Assembly: GCF_029277985.1 (NCBI RefSeq)
Contig: NZ_CP119546.1
Span: forward strand, 744,001-808,000
Length of the DNA stretch: 64,000 nucleotides
Origin: Providencia stuartii
GTDB taxonomy: Bacteria > Pseudomonadota > Gammaproteobacteria > Enterobacterales > Enterobacteriaceae
Direction: 5' to 3'
Shown here: one piece after another, positions 27,090-36,222 of the stretch
Layout: each line of letters begins with the position of its first letter
How positions within the stretch are numbered: the first letter of the stretch is position 1
Program-made: the position numbers and the translations under genes
The notes under the pieces: model-generated
Databases searched by the model: none
What the model was told of the DNA's origin: nothing
Seen by the model: only the letters and a program-made list of their open reading frames with translations

Positions 27090-29864
27090 TTAAAGGTCGT
27101 AATTGATTTGTAGCCAGAACTGGCGACCCGGATCGTAAGATTTCAACACCCTATCTTCGAACACAAAACGGTCCGCGATATTTTTGTTGTTCAAGATATT
27201 GTTCACTTCCACAGAGAAGCCAAATCCATAGGCAAAATCAGGTTTCCAGCCAAGACGGGTATCCCATGTATATTTACTAGCAAAATGCTGTTTGCTGTAT
27301 TTGCGAACTTGCCCATATTCAGGATCAAATGCATAGGCATTGTCATAGCGAACGGCTTGGTCGCGAGCTCCCCACCATTGCAGGCGGTTATACCAAGTGA
27401 GATCATAATCATCCCAAACACTGGTCAGTTCTAGGTTAAACTTAAATGGAGAGTTAAAGCTGGTTGACGGTAATTTTGAAGCATCGATGACTTTACCGTC
27501 ATACCATACTTTGTTGAGATTAACTTTATTGGCTGGGTCAAACGAGTTATAGCCCGCATCTTTTGGCGTATTACTTTCACTTTGCTGCCATGTCAGTGAG
27601 GCAGTCATCACATGAGAAGCTTCTGCCCACTCCCAAGGTTGGCTGTTATTAACGGAAAGTGTCACGGTGTCGTGTGAACTACGACCGCCATTATCAAAGG
27701 TACGAATGCTACGTTTATCAAAGTCGCGAGTATCGTATTTGGTGCGTGTTCTGACCTCATCATAACCTTCACGGTGTACATACTGTAAACGCCATGTGGT
27801 TGATAGGATCTCCTGTTGCAGCGCAAGGGTTAGCTCATCGTTATAAGGGGTTTTAAGTGAATCCAGTCCTTCATAATCTTTTTTGTTATCCCAATCGTTT
27901 TTATTCGGATCAAGCGAGCAGGGGGCAAACTCACCATAGCTATTACATAATTGCATACCATCATTTTGTGCACCATATAAGGCATAGGTTAGCATTGAGC
28001 GGCCGTAATAACGGTTTGCACCTGCAATAATCTGTGTTTTGCCATCGCCAAAAACATCATAGTTACCGGATAAGCGGGGCGCTATATTGGTACGATTAAC
28101 GAAGTCGTCGCGATCTAAACGGATCCCTGGACGAATGGTTAACTTGCCATATTGAATATTGTCATCAAGGAATAAGGCGTAATTAGTGTAGTCGGCAGCG
28201 TGGTTTCCTGCTTGGAAACGAGTAACATTGCTGAGGTAACCGTTATACATGCCATTGTTATCTATGCTACCCGTGTAGGTATAGCGGAAGTAGTCTTTAT
28301 CTCGTCGATAAGTGCCTTTGGTGTAATTGAGCTCTGCGCCTAAAGTGGGTTTATGAGTGAGGCCTAACCCATCTTCCATAGCATTAAAGCGCATCACACT
28401 TTTTAAGCCATGATTTTTCTGTTTTGAGGTGAGATCGCCTAAACCACCGCTGCTACTTTCCGCGGTTTCATAGGTGGTATAATCAATAGCACGGACGGTG
28501 AGCGAATACTTCTGGTCATCTGTACGATCATCTTTGAGTGTTTGGGTGTTAGCGGTTAACTCGAATTGGCCAATATCAAATTGATGTTTAAAAACCGCAG
28601 TAAAACCAAGACCATCATGGGTTGAATCATAACCTGAATTCATCACTGAGGCTGAAAATAGGCGGCTATCGTAAGAAGCATAGTTAGCTGAGAGATCCAA
28701 CGTACTTTTATCGGAGAGATCGAGTGAATATTTCAGGAAGTAGTTATCCGATGTGCGGTGCTGCTTCTTCTCACCTGAAGCGAAATCAACCATTTTCACT
28801 TGATTATTTTCATCAAAGATAACGGAATCCCCTCCCGTTACCGTCATTGGTATCGTGGAACTGCGGCGTGATGCTGAAAATACAATCCCTGAATTTTCAC
28901 TGACACCTAATTCAAACCAACCCCCAAAATCATCTTTATCGTAGCGATTCTGGAAACGAGCAGGGTTAGCGGTATCATTTTTGGTCGTATCGATTCCGAG
29001 TGCGGGGTCATGGAATAAGTTGTTCCAGCCTGAACGTGTTAACCGGTAATAAGCGTGAGCGCTGTTTTCACCTTGCCAGCGGCGGCTATTCACCTCAACG
29101 GTTCCTCCCGTAAAGCCCCCAAATTCAACAGGAATGTTATTATCATACACCGCCATGCTATCGATAAGACGGCTATCGATATAGATCCCTTGATCGCTAC
29201 TGCTTAAGCGAGTGGCTGTTTCACCAAGGCCACTATCTGCGGGATCAAAATCATTGTTGAAGCTCACACCATCAAGGCGATAAGCGTTTTGATAACTGCT
29301 CGAACCATGAATTGAAATACGTGAAGGCTTGATTTCCCCTTGGTTCATTGAGTTGCTGTCATTATTGGCAAATTGCACTGCTGGGTTGGTTTTCATCAGA
29401 TCCGTAATATTGCCATCACCCGTGTTACGCTGGCTGATCTCTTCCGAGGTCACATATTGTGGGGCAGACATCACATCGGTTGCTGGGTGATTTTGCACGA
29501 CACCAGAAACTTGTGTTTCGGGAAGCACTAAGGTGCCTTGATTCAGGTTTTGTGGGCGAATAACAAACACCCCGTTATCACTAACCAACTCTAATCCACT
29601 ACCGATAAGTATTTTTTGTAATGCGGTTTGTGCGGTGTATTGGCCTGATAATGATGGAGCACGTAGCCCATTGAGTTGGCTTTTGTCATAGAGGAGTTGA
29701 AGGTTTCCTTGCTGACTAATTTGTGCGACGGAAGTTGCGAGAGGTTGTTCCGGAAGTGAAAAAACAACTTCTTGAGCAATAGCGGAATGACAGCTTATCG
29801 CACTACTGATAGCGACAAGTAGCGCAACAGGCTGAAACCGTTTGTGGGTGAATCGAGTAGACAT
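27090..29864 (-). CDS. yddB: TonB-dependent receptor with STN signalling domain (YddB/FusA type)
   Basis: 924-residue outer-membrane receptor. Signal peptide about 1-30 (ending Ala-Ile-Ala); STN signalling domain about 31-103; TonB box in TLVLPETQV (about 111-119); plug about 125-250; then a 22-strand-type barrel. Plug segments such as NPAVQF, NQGEIKPSRISIHG and YQNAYRLDGVS are close to E. coli YddB. YddB itself has no STN domain, so this protein adds a transducing module that fits the FecI/FecR-type pair directly upstream. A Fur-box-like site lies before the start. The ligand is unknown; by the FusA precedent it may be an iron-bearing protein. Confidence 0.9.
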   Translation of the reverse strand: MSTRFTHKRFQPVALLVAISSAISCHSAIAQEVVFSLPEQPLATSVAQISQQGNLQLLYDKSQLNGLRAPSLSGQYTAQTALQKILIGSGLELVSDNGVFVIRPQNLNQGTLVLPETQVSGVVQNHPATDVMSAPQYVTSEEISQRNTGDGNITDLMKTNPAVQFANNDSNSMNQGEIKPSRISIHGSSSYQNAYRLDGVSFNNDFDPADSGLGETATRLSSSDQGIYIDSRLIDSMAVYDNNIPVEFGGFTGGTVEVNSRRWQGENSAHAYYRLTRSGWNNLFHDPALGIDTTKNDTANPARFQNRYDKDDFGGWFELGVSENSGIVFSASRRSSTIPMTVTGGDSVIFDENNQVKMVDFASGEKKQHRTSDNYFLKYSLDLSDKSTLDLSANYASYDSRLFSASVMNSGYDSTHDGLGFTAVFKHQFDIGQFELTANTQTLKDDRTDDQKYSLTVRAIDYTTYETAESSSGGLGDLTSKQKNHGLKSVMRFNAMEDGLGLTHKPTLGAELNYTKGTYRRDKDYFRYTYTGSIDNNGMYNGYLSNVTRFQAGNHAADYTNYALFLDDNIQYGKLTIRPGIRLDRDDFVNRTNIAPRLSGNYDVFGDGKTQIIAGANRYYGRSMLTYALYGAQNDGMQLCNSYGEFAPCSLDPNKNDWDNKKDYEGLDSLKTPYNDELTLALQQEILSTTWRLQYVHREGYDEVRTRTKYDTRDFDKRSIRTFDNGGRSSHDTVTLSVNNSQPWEWAEASHVMTASLTWQQSESNTPKDAGYNSFDPANKVNLNKVWYDGKVIDASKLPSTSFNSPFKFNLELTSVWDDYDLTWYNRLQWWGARDQAVRYDNAYAFDPEYGQVRKYSKQHFASKYTWDTRLGWKPDFAYGFGFSVEVNNILNNKNIADRFVFEDRVLKSYDPGRQFWLQINYDL

Positions 29865-29945
29865 GCATATCCCTTATTCTTAAGCGGCACCAAAAAAGTG
29901 CTAAAAATGGCAAATAGTGCGTATTTGCTTAAGAAGAGGGTGAAA

Positions 29946-29960
29946 TGAGAATTATCCTCA
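29946..29960. promoter_or_regulatory. Fur-box-like site upstream of the receptor gene
   Basis: TGAGAATTATCCTCA matches 11 of 14 defined positions of the 7-1-7 Fur motif TGATAAT-N-ATTATCA. It lies 82 bases before the receptor start, downstream of fecR, where a separate promoter for receptor-ABC-protease would be expected. Confidence 0.55.
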
Positions 29961-29980
29961 CCTGTAAATCGAAATAATTT

Positions 29981-30967
29981 TCATTTATTTTTTTTGTTCT
30001 GAATAATCAGTATGTTATTTTTATCTTGATAGATAACCTGCACGGGTAAAAGTATAGGCAGAGCTTGGAAAAATTGTTCCGGTTGACGTAGATTGATCCT
30101 TCCTGAAATTTTGCTCTGTGCGAGCGTTGAAGGCGAAAGTTCAACATTCACCGTTGAATAAGCTTTCAGCTCAGTGAGCACGTCAGCTAAGGGTTTATCG
30201 GTAAAACTCAGTTCACCGAAGCGCCATCTTGCAACGTCTAAAGGGGATATTTTCTGGACAGTGATTGTGCTGTTTATCGTTGGACTTATTGCGCTATCTC
30301 CCGCAAATAAGTAAGTGGCTTCTTGGGCTTCTCCTGTTTTCAGACTCACGATGCCTTTACTGACGCTCACGGTGACTTGTTGGTGATGTCTATCCACTTC
30401 AAATTCCGTCCCGACGACTCGAATGCGCCTTTCATCGGCCAAAATCACAAAAGGGCGATAGGGATTAGATTTAACCTTGAAGTAAGCACGCCCTTTTTCT
30501 AAATAAACTTGGCGAATTTCGGTTTCATAGGCCACACGCACCTGGGTTTGACGGTTTAAAAAGAGTGTTGAGCCGTCTGATAATGTCACTTCTTTTGGCT
30601 CATTAGTGGCTGCAAGTGTCATATTGTTGAGCATCATTGAAGGTAAGTGGCTATAAGGCAAGAATAAAATAGTCACAATAAACAATGCGGCGAGTGTATT
30701 GCCCAATGGACGCCAAAGGCGAAAGAAAGGGCGTTTTTTAGGTGATACCTCCACAGATGCAGGACGAGGCATCGAATCAAACTCACGCCAAACCTCTGCC
30801 ATTGCCTCATAGGCTTTTGCATGCTCAGGGGATGCATTTAACCAAATAGTAAATTGTTTTACCTGCTCGGCACTCATTTGTTGACTATGCTGGCGAGTAA
30901 ACCACAGTGCTGCTTGCTCATCAACAGAATCCAATGCATCCGGTTCGGAGGGGGATGTGTGTGTCAT
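29981..30967 (-). CDS. fecR: FecR-family anti-sigma/sigma regulator
   Basis: 328 residues. The N-terminal cytoplasmic part (stretch DEQAALWFTRQHSQQMSAE, about 16-34) binds the sigma factor in this family. One membrane segment lies at about residues 88-104. The periplasmic FecR domain follows (KEVTLSDGSTLFLNRQTQVR, about 124-143), with a C-terminal STN-contacting region. The family relays receptor occupancy to an ECF sigma factor. It follows the sigma gene directly (stop and start share one base) and precedes the STN receptor. The symbol denotes family; the partner here is not ferric citrate. Confidence 0.88.
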   Translation of the reverse strand: MTHTSPSEPDALDSVDEQAALWFTRQHSQQMSAEQVKQFTIWLNASPEHAKAYEAMAEVWREFDSMPRPASVEVSPKKRPFFRLWRPLGNTLAALFIVTILFLPYSHLPSMMLNNMTLAATNEPKEVTLSDGSTLFLNRQTQVRVAYETEIRQVYLEKGRAYFKVKSNPYRPFVILADERRIRVVGTEFEVDRHHQQVTVSVSKGIVSLKTGEAQEATYLFAGDSAISPTINSTITVQKISPLDVARWRFGELSFTDKPLADVLTELKAYSTVNVELSPSTLAQSKISGRINLRQPEQFFQALPILLPVQVIYQDKNNILIIQNKKNK

Positions 30968-31503
30968 TAATTATTATTGCTCTGATTATCAAGGTGCTTT
31001 TTACAGTGTAGCAAAGCCGCGGCGATATGCTTTTCAACCATACTGATGGAGATCTCCATACGCTCAGCTATTTCGCTTTGCGATAAACCATCAAATCGAT
31101 AAAGCAAAAAGGCTTCACGTCTTCGCGGAGGAAGCGAGTCGATTGCTTCACTAAGCCGTTGTATACGCTGTTGATGCTCCAATATTTCACTAGGATCATC
31201 TTGGGTCGCCTCAAGATTATGCTCCAGTAAGGCTTCATCGATATCAGTTTCTGATTTTGCTAGCCGTTGATGACGTCGCCAATGATCGATCAACACATGA
31301 TTGGCGATTTTAAACAAGTAAGCACGGCTTTCTTTTATCGGAGATTGCTCTTTTCGATTAAGCCATAGTGTAAACACATCCTGTGATAAATCATCAGCAT
31401 CATTGCTATTACCGAGTCGATTGCGGAAAAAGCGGACAAGCTGGCTATAAGTTGACTGATATGCCCCGCTAATTTTTCGGGCAAGAGATTTATCGATAGT
31501 CAT
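30967..31503 (-). CDS. fecI: ECF sigma factor, FecI type
   Basis: 178 residues. Region 2 spans about residues 12-80 (NDADDLSQDVFTLWLNR, then RAYLFKIANHVLIDHWRR), and region 4 about 120-172 (LPPRRREAFLLYRFDGLSQS, EIAERMEISISMVEKHI). This is the FecI-like group of extracytoplasmic function sigma factors that turn on a TonB-dependent receptor. First gene of the leftward cluster; a Fur-box-like site lies about 115 bases upstream, shared with the divergent tonB gene. Its target promoter is probably before the receptor, but I could not identify it. Confidence 0.9.
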   Translation of the reverse strand: MTIDKSLARKISGAYQSTYSQLVRFFRNRLGNSNDADDLSQDVFTLWLNRKEQSPIKESRAYLFKIANHVLIDHWRRHQRLAKSETDIDEALLEHNLEATQDDPSEILEHQQRIQRLSEAIDSLPPRRREAFLLYRFDGLSQSEIAERMEISISMVEKHIAAALLHCKKHLDNQSNNN

Positions 31504-31616
31504 TTTTCGCTGGTGTCAAAAAGTTAACATTACGCATTTATACGTAATAAAGGATTTGCTCAAATTACTTTATTGTATTAATTCAAATAGATATTTTAAT
31601 TATGAGTTATTATTAA

Positions 31617-31631
31617 TAATAATGAATATCA
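31617..31631. promoter_or_regulatory. Fur-box-like site in the sigma/tonB divergent region
   Basis: TAATAATGAATATCA matches 12 of 14 defined positions of the 7-1-7 Fur motif, inside an AT-rich run with further overlapping half-sites. It lies between the divergent sigma-factor and tonB genes and so could control both by iron. Confidence 0.65.
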
Positions 31632-31685
31632 TTTTTGTTTGTATTATGCCTATAATCTGCAAAAAATAAAGTCGTGAGGCAGAAT

Positions 31686-32468
31686 ATGAGCAGTATCGCG
31701 GGCAATCTAGAGCGCCCGATTTTCCGTCCACTGGGCGGTTTGTTTTTAAGTCTTTTTTTCCACGGAACACTTGCAGTGATTTTTATAGGTTGGTTAACGA
31801 CAACCCTTCCTAAAACGGGGGTGTTACCACCAGCAATATCATTGCAATTAGGGGTTTATCAGCTTGAGCAGCACTCAGAGCCTGAAGTGAACCATGCACC
31901 TAAACAGCAAATGGTGACGCGTGAGGAAGTTTTACCGGAACTTGTTGAAAAAACGGAAAAACTACCTGAAACCCCTTTAGTCGATAATGGCACCTTGACC
32001 AAGGTGAGTGAACAAAAACGCCCACCCAAAAAGCAGCAGCCACAAGTTAAAAAAGTGGTTGAAGAAGCACCGTTAAATACTCAAGAATCCGCAGTGACGT
32101 CAATGCCCACAGCCGGCAGTGCATCCAATAGTCGTGCTAATTTTTCGAGTAATGCTTCTGCCGCGGTGAGTGGACACCAAGGTTGGCACAGTGAAGTTCA
32201 TCAGCGTTTAGCGAAAGCAAAACGTTATCCAAGGGCGGCCTTGCGCTTTCGCTCAATGGGGGTGTCTCAGGTTAAAGTGACGGTTGACCGTCAAGGTGAA
32301 GTGATTAGTGCCAGCTTGATTAATTCATCGGGAACCAAAATTCTCGACAAAGAAGCGTTGGCAACAATTAATCGTGCAGCGCCTTTTCCTGTACCACCAG
32401 AAACTTTACTGATTGATGGTAAAGTTGAATTCATCGCCCCTATCGTATTTGATACTAAATCCATTTAA
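31686..32468 (+). CDS. tonB: TonB-family energy transducer dedicated to the adjacent receptor locus
   Basis: 260 residues from the ATG at 31686, preferred over an in-frame GTG four codons upstream because GAGG lies six bases before it. An N-terminal anchor (stretch LFLSLFFHGTLAVIFIGWLT, about residues 15-34), a Pro/Lys/Glu-rich linker to about residue 150, and a C-terminal TonB domain (KAKRYPRAALRFRSMGVSQV, about 178-197) form the standard layout. No exbB or exbD is nearby, so it would need the housekeeping ExbBD. It is divergent from the sigma-FecR-receptor cluster, matching FusB next to FusA in Pectobacterium. Not the housekeeping tonB by location. Confidence 0.88.
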   Translation: MSSIAGNLERPIFRPLGGLFLSLFFHGTLAVIFIGWLTTTLPKTGVLPPAISLQLGVYQLEQHSEPEVNHAPKQQMVTREEVLPELVEKTEKLPETPLVDNGTLTKVSEQKRPPKKQQPQVKKVVEEAPLNTQESAVTSMPTAGSASNSRANFSSNASAAVSGHQGWHSEVHQRLAKAKRYPRAALRFRSMGVSQVKVTVDRQGEVISASLINSSGTKILDKEALATINRAAPFPVPPETLLIDGKVEFIAPIVFDTKSI

Positions 32469-32512
32469 TCATTTCGCTGAGGAAAACGCCCTCAGCGATT
32501 TGTATGATCGAA

Positions 32513-33274
32513 TTAATGTTCGGGGGGTTTAGGTTTATTGGGTTTGCTTTTAGCCCGTCGCTTCTTAGGTCGATAAGGCCTATGTTCTGGTTTCTTTTTC
32601 TCTGAGTGAGCTCTTTTCGATGCAGTTGGCTGCATGTTATCGTCCTCTTCAGTACCACTGTCTTCATCAACCACTAACTGTGGTGGGGTATTCTTTCCTT
32701 TCTTTTTCTTGGAACGGAAGAGTGTGTTGGCGAGCACAAACCCAATGCATAGCGCGAATAAAATGAAAAAACGTAACACGTTAGTGCTGTTATCTGCCTG
32801 CTGGATTTCTGTGGTTAAAAGTTCTGTATCGATAGTAAGACGTAGGTAGCCTTTCGGTTCTTCTTGACCAAGAATAGGTACCACTAATTGATATTGAAAA
32901 GGTTGAGTAGATTGAGCGCTATCGATAGCGAGGCGTTCTCGTACAGAAACGGATTCTCCTGCACTGGCGATTAATGTGCCTCCAGCCGAATAAATACTGG
33001 CATCCAAAATATATTTGTCTTTCGTCACATTCTTTAAATTGGCGATAATTCGTTCTCGATTAAAATCTTTGCTGCCGGAAACGATATAATCGGATAAGCT
33101 GAATGCCACTTGTTCAGCCAAAACACGCGTTAATTGTTTAAACTGTTCAACTCTGCTTTGATTTTGGCTAGTACCTAAATAGGATATGCCTTGCATTAAT
33201 AGGGCTATTAATGCCACGCAGATAACGATGATCACTGTTTTGTGAAGCTTAAATGTTAGTTTCATAGAAATCAC
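32513..33274 (-). CDS. ytjB: YtjB/Smp membrane protein with long basic tail
   Basis: 253 residues, divergent from serB as in E. coli. Two membrane segments (about 10-30 and 165-183) flank a periplasmic domain (stretch ERLAIDSAQSTQPFQYQLVV, then GYLRLTID). The start is GTG at 33274, which gives the same distance to the conserved Lys-Leu as in E. coli. After the second segment a cytoplasmic tail of about 70 residues is rich in Lys, Arg and Pro and ends KSKPNKPKPPEH; E. coli Smp is only about 214 residues with an acidic tail. Function is unknown to me (old name: haemolysin expression modulating). Confidence 0.87.
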   Translation of the reverse strand: MISMKLTFKLHKTVIIVICVALIALLMQGISYLGTSQNQSRVEQFKQLTRVLAEQVAFSLSDYIVSGSKDFNRERIIANLKNVTKDKYILDASIYSAGGTLIASAGESVSVRERLAIDSAQSTQPFQYQLVVPILGQEEPKGYLRLTIDTELLTTEIQQADNSTNVLRFFILFALCIGFVLANTLFRSKKKKGKNTPPQLVVDEDSGTEEDDNMQPTASKRAHSEKKKPEHRPYRPKKRRAKSKPNKPKPPEH

Positions 33275-33388
33275 TAAGGGCTCTTTATCTATTCTCTGGC
33301 ATCATGTTGCCAGAGCTTACACAGATAGGGTAGTTTTGGAACGTATTTTTATTATAAAAAGTTGAGTCGATTACAGGAGCTAATTTTC

Positions 33389-34366
33389 ATGTCAACGAGT
33401 TTGACCTATTGCTATTTACCCGATGAAATTCAGAAGTGGCCTGGATTGCCACTGTCGCTGAGCGGGGAGGAAGTGATGCCTTTAGATTACCGTGCAGGCG
33501 ATAGTGGTTGGTTATTGTATGGGCGTGGCTTGGATAAAGCGCGGATCAGTGATTTTCAACAGCGCTTAGGAATAGCAATTGTCATTGTTTCATCATGGCG
33601 AATTGATGACTATCAAGTCGTCAGAATTGCAGGAAGCATCACTCCTCGTATCAAAAAATTAGCCGATGAAAGCTTATTGGATGTCGTGCCTCTTGGACAA
33701 ATTCCACGTTTACGTTCACCGGGGTTGTTATTGATGGATATGGATTCCACCGCAATCCAAATCGAGTGTATTGATGAAATTGCTCGTTTATATGGTGTCG
33801 GTGATCAAGTTTCTGAGGTCACTGAACGTGCAATGCAAGGCGAACTCGATTTCACTGAAAGTTTAAGGGCGCGGGTTGCGTTACTTAAAGGGGCTGACGT
33901 GATGATTTTGCAACAAGTCATGGACTCCCTGCCATTAATGCCCGGCCTAACAAGCCTTGTGCGTAAATTACAGGCAATGGATTGGCATGTTGCAATTGCA
34001 TCCGGAGGGTTTACTTTCTTTGCGGATAACCTACGCCAGCAACTCAAACTGGTCGCTGCCGTGGCTAACCAACTGGAAATTAAAGATGGTAAGTTAACCG
34101 GTAAAGTGAAAGGGCCTATTGTTGATGCGAAATTTAAGGCTCAAACATTAGTTAAATTGGCTGAGCGCTTAGACATTCCGATAGAACAAACTGTGGCTAT
34201 CGGTGATGGTGCGAATGACCTAAAAATGTTACGTAAAGCAGGTCTGGGGATTGCTTATCATGCAAAACCTAAAGTCTATGCGCGTGCCAAAGTGGCTATC
34301 CGTCACGCCGATTTGATGGGGGTGATGTGTGTGTTAAGTGGTGGGCTGAAGCATGAGGAACGCTAA
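33389..34366 (+). CDS. serB: Phosphoserine phosphatase
   Basis: 325 residues from the ATG at 33389, chosen because AGGAG lies 9 bases upstream and the N-terminus then aligns with E. coli SerB. Last step of serine biosynthesis: phosphoserine to serine. The HAD motifs are clear: DMDSTAIQ with the nucleophile Asp near residue 114, SGG in IASGGFTFF, and GDGANDLKML near residue 270. Domain order (N-terminal regulatory part, then HAD) is usual. Confidence 0.97.
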   Translation: MSTSLTYCYLPDEIQKWPGLPLSLSGEEVMPLDYRAGDSGWLLYGRGLDKARISDFQQRLGIAIVIVSSWRIDDYQVVRIAGSITPRIKKLADESLLDVVPLGQIPRLRSPGLLLMDMDSTAIQIECIDEIARLYGVGDQVSEVTERAMQGELDFTESLRARVALLKGADVMILQQVMDSLPLMPGLTSLVRKLQAMDWHVAIASGGFTFFADNLRQQLKLVAAVANQLEIKDGKLTGKVKGPIVDAKFKAQTLVKLAERLDIPIEQTVAIGDGANDLKMLRKAGLGIAYHAKPKVYARAKVAIRHADLMGVMCVLSGGLKHEER

Positions 34367-34720
34367 TATTCGCCCTATTTAGCGTCGTGGTACGGTTATC
34401 CACACCCGCCTAGTCGCATACTTAAATAGGTGGCTAGGGGGGAAGAACGTTTGATACCTATCCACAACATACACTATTTAGAAAAGATGAGTTGTGGGGG
34501 AACACATACTGATAACTTAAAATGCAATGTGTGATGGCGGTATAGCATCGACGATTAAGACGGTTATCTGTGAAGGTAAAAATAAGTTGATGATTTAGCG
34601 TACTATCGGCTTAAAAGGACACGTTTTTAGGTTGTTATAAGTCGTAAACAGGCTAAATATGTAGGGTACAGACTTTTGAATTAAAAGCAGTTGGTTAAAA
34701 GGGATAATAGGAGCAATATT
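34367..34720. other. serB-radA intergenic region, no gene seen
   Basis: 354 bases. It contains one perfect DnaA-type 9-mer TTATCCACA (34396-34404), a one-mismatch copy at 34458-34466, and a G-T-paired inverted repeat (CCGCCTA with TAGGTGG, about 34407-34433). No open frame with a ribosome site and no clear terminator was seen. The radA promoter presumably lies in the last 150 bases. Confidence 0.5.
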
Positions 34721-36109
34721 GTGGCAAAAGGTGCAAAAAGGGCGTTTGTCTGTAATGAATGTGGTGCGGATTATCCACGCTGGCAAGGGCAATGCAGTGC
34801 TTGCCACGCATGGAATACCATCACAGAAGTGCGCCTCGCCTCAAGTCATTCATCTCCACGTAATGACCGCTTAACAGGGTACGCTGGCAATGCCGCGGGT
34901 GTCAGCCGCGTGCAAAAGCTATCCGAAATTAGCCTTGAAGAGTTACCTCGTTTTACCACGGGTTTTAAAGAGTTTGACCGTGTGCTTGGTGGTGGTGTTG
35001 TGCCTGGTAGCGCGATTTTAATTGGCGGAAACCCAGGGGCTGGTAAAAGTACCTTGTTGCTACAGACAATGTGCTTACTATCACGAGAGATGAAAACGCT
35101 TTATGTGACGGGAGAAGAGTCTCTGCAACAGGTTGCCATGCGTGCCCACCGTCTAGGGCTACCCACTGACTCCCTGAACATGCTGTCTGAAACCAGTATC
35201 GAACAAATCTGTTTAACTGCCGAACAAGAACAACCCAAATTGATGGTGATTGACTCAATTCAAGTGATGCATATGGCAGATATCCAATCTTCTCCGGGCA
35301 GTGTTGCACAGGTTCGAGAAACCGCAGCTTACCTTACCCGTTTTGCCAAAACCCGAGGTGTCGCTATTATTATGGTAGGCCATGTGACAAAAGATGGCTC
35401 TTTAGCGGGACCGAAAGTGTTAGAACACTGTATCGACTGTTCGATTATGCTGGATGGTGATGCCGATAATCGTTTCCGTACCTTACGTAGCCATAAAAAC
35501 CGGTTTGGTGCGGTGAATGAACTCGGTGTGTTTGCCATGACGGAACAAGGCTTAAAAGAAGTGAATAACCCTTCTGCCATTTTCTTGAGTCGTGGTGATG
35601 AAATTACATCGGGTAGTTCAGTTATGGTTGTGTGGGAAGGCACTCGCCCATTGCTGGTGGAAATTCAGGCGTTGGTTGATCACTCTATGATGTCAAACCC
35701 TCGTCGAGTGGCGGTTGGGCTTGAACAAAATCGTTTAGCCATTTTATTAGCGGTTCTGCATCGGCATGGTGGTTTACAAATGTCCGATCAAGACGTGTTC
35801 GTTAATGTGGTTGGTGGCGTTAAGGTGACAGAAACCAGTGCAGACTTGGCATTACTCCTTTCTTTAGTCTCCAGTTTTCGTGACCGGCCTTTACCAAGAG
35901 ATTTGGTGGTATTTGGTGAGGTTGGGCTTGCTGGTGAGATCCGTCCAGTACCCAGTGGGCAGGAGCGAATTTCTGAGGCGGCAAAACACGGTTTTAAACG
36001 CGCGATTGTGCCTCATGCCAATATGCCTAAAAAGCTACCTCCAGATATGAAAGTGTATGGTGTGAAAAAGTTGTCCGATGCTTTAAGCGTGATGGATGAA
36101 TTTGAATAA
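34721..36109 (+). CDS. radA: RadA/Sms, DNA repair branch-migration ATPase
   Basis: 462 residues from a GTG at 34721 with AGGAG seven bases upstream. N-terminal C4 zinc finger (CNECGADYPRWQGQCSAC, about residues 10-27); RecA-like ATPase with Walker A GGNPGAGKST (about 95-104); the RadA-specific KNRFG motif in RSHKNRFGAV (about 255-264); and a C-terminal Lon-protease-like domain. It processes recombination intermediates at RecA filaments. The family's landmarks are complete. Confidence 0.97.
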   Translation: MAKGAKRAFVCNECGADYPRWQGQCSACHAWNTITEVRLASSHSSPRNDRLTGYAGNAAGVSRVQKLSEISLEELPRFTTGFKEFDRVLGGGVVPGSAILIGGNPGAGKSTLLLQTMCLLSREMKTLYVTGEESLQQVAMRAHRLGLPTDSLNMLSETSIEQICLTAEQEQPKLMVIDSIQVMHMADIQSSPGSVAQVRETAAYLTRFAKTRGVAIIMVGHVTKDGSLAGPKVLEHCIDCSIMLDGDADNRFRTLRSHKNRFGAVNELGVFAMTEQGLKEVNNPSAIFLSRGDEITSGSSVMVVWEGTRPLLVEIQALVDHSMMSNPRRVAVGLEQNRLAILLAVLHRHGGLQMSDQDVFVNVVGGVKVTETSADLALLLSLVSSFRDRPLPRDLVVFGEVGLAGEIRPVPSGQERISEAAKHGFKRAIVPHANMPKKLPPDMKVYGVKKLSDALSVMDEFE

Positions 36110-36222
36110 GAGATTAAGCATCATTGACATTTTTACGTTGTTAAATAGAACGTTATCTCGCAGTAATACTGTCGTAATACCTAGTTGTAGGCCGTGTTAT
36201 TGAAAGCATATAAGGAAATTAA

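Noticed and set aside
34396..34466. Pair of DnaA-box-like 9-mers between serB and radA
   Set aside because: The same 9-mer also occurs inside coding DNA (about 16618 and 36669), so the spacing and number here do not suggest an origin or a regulatory cluster.
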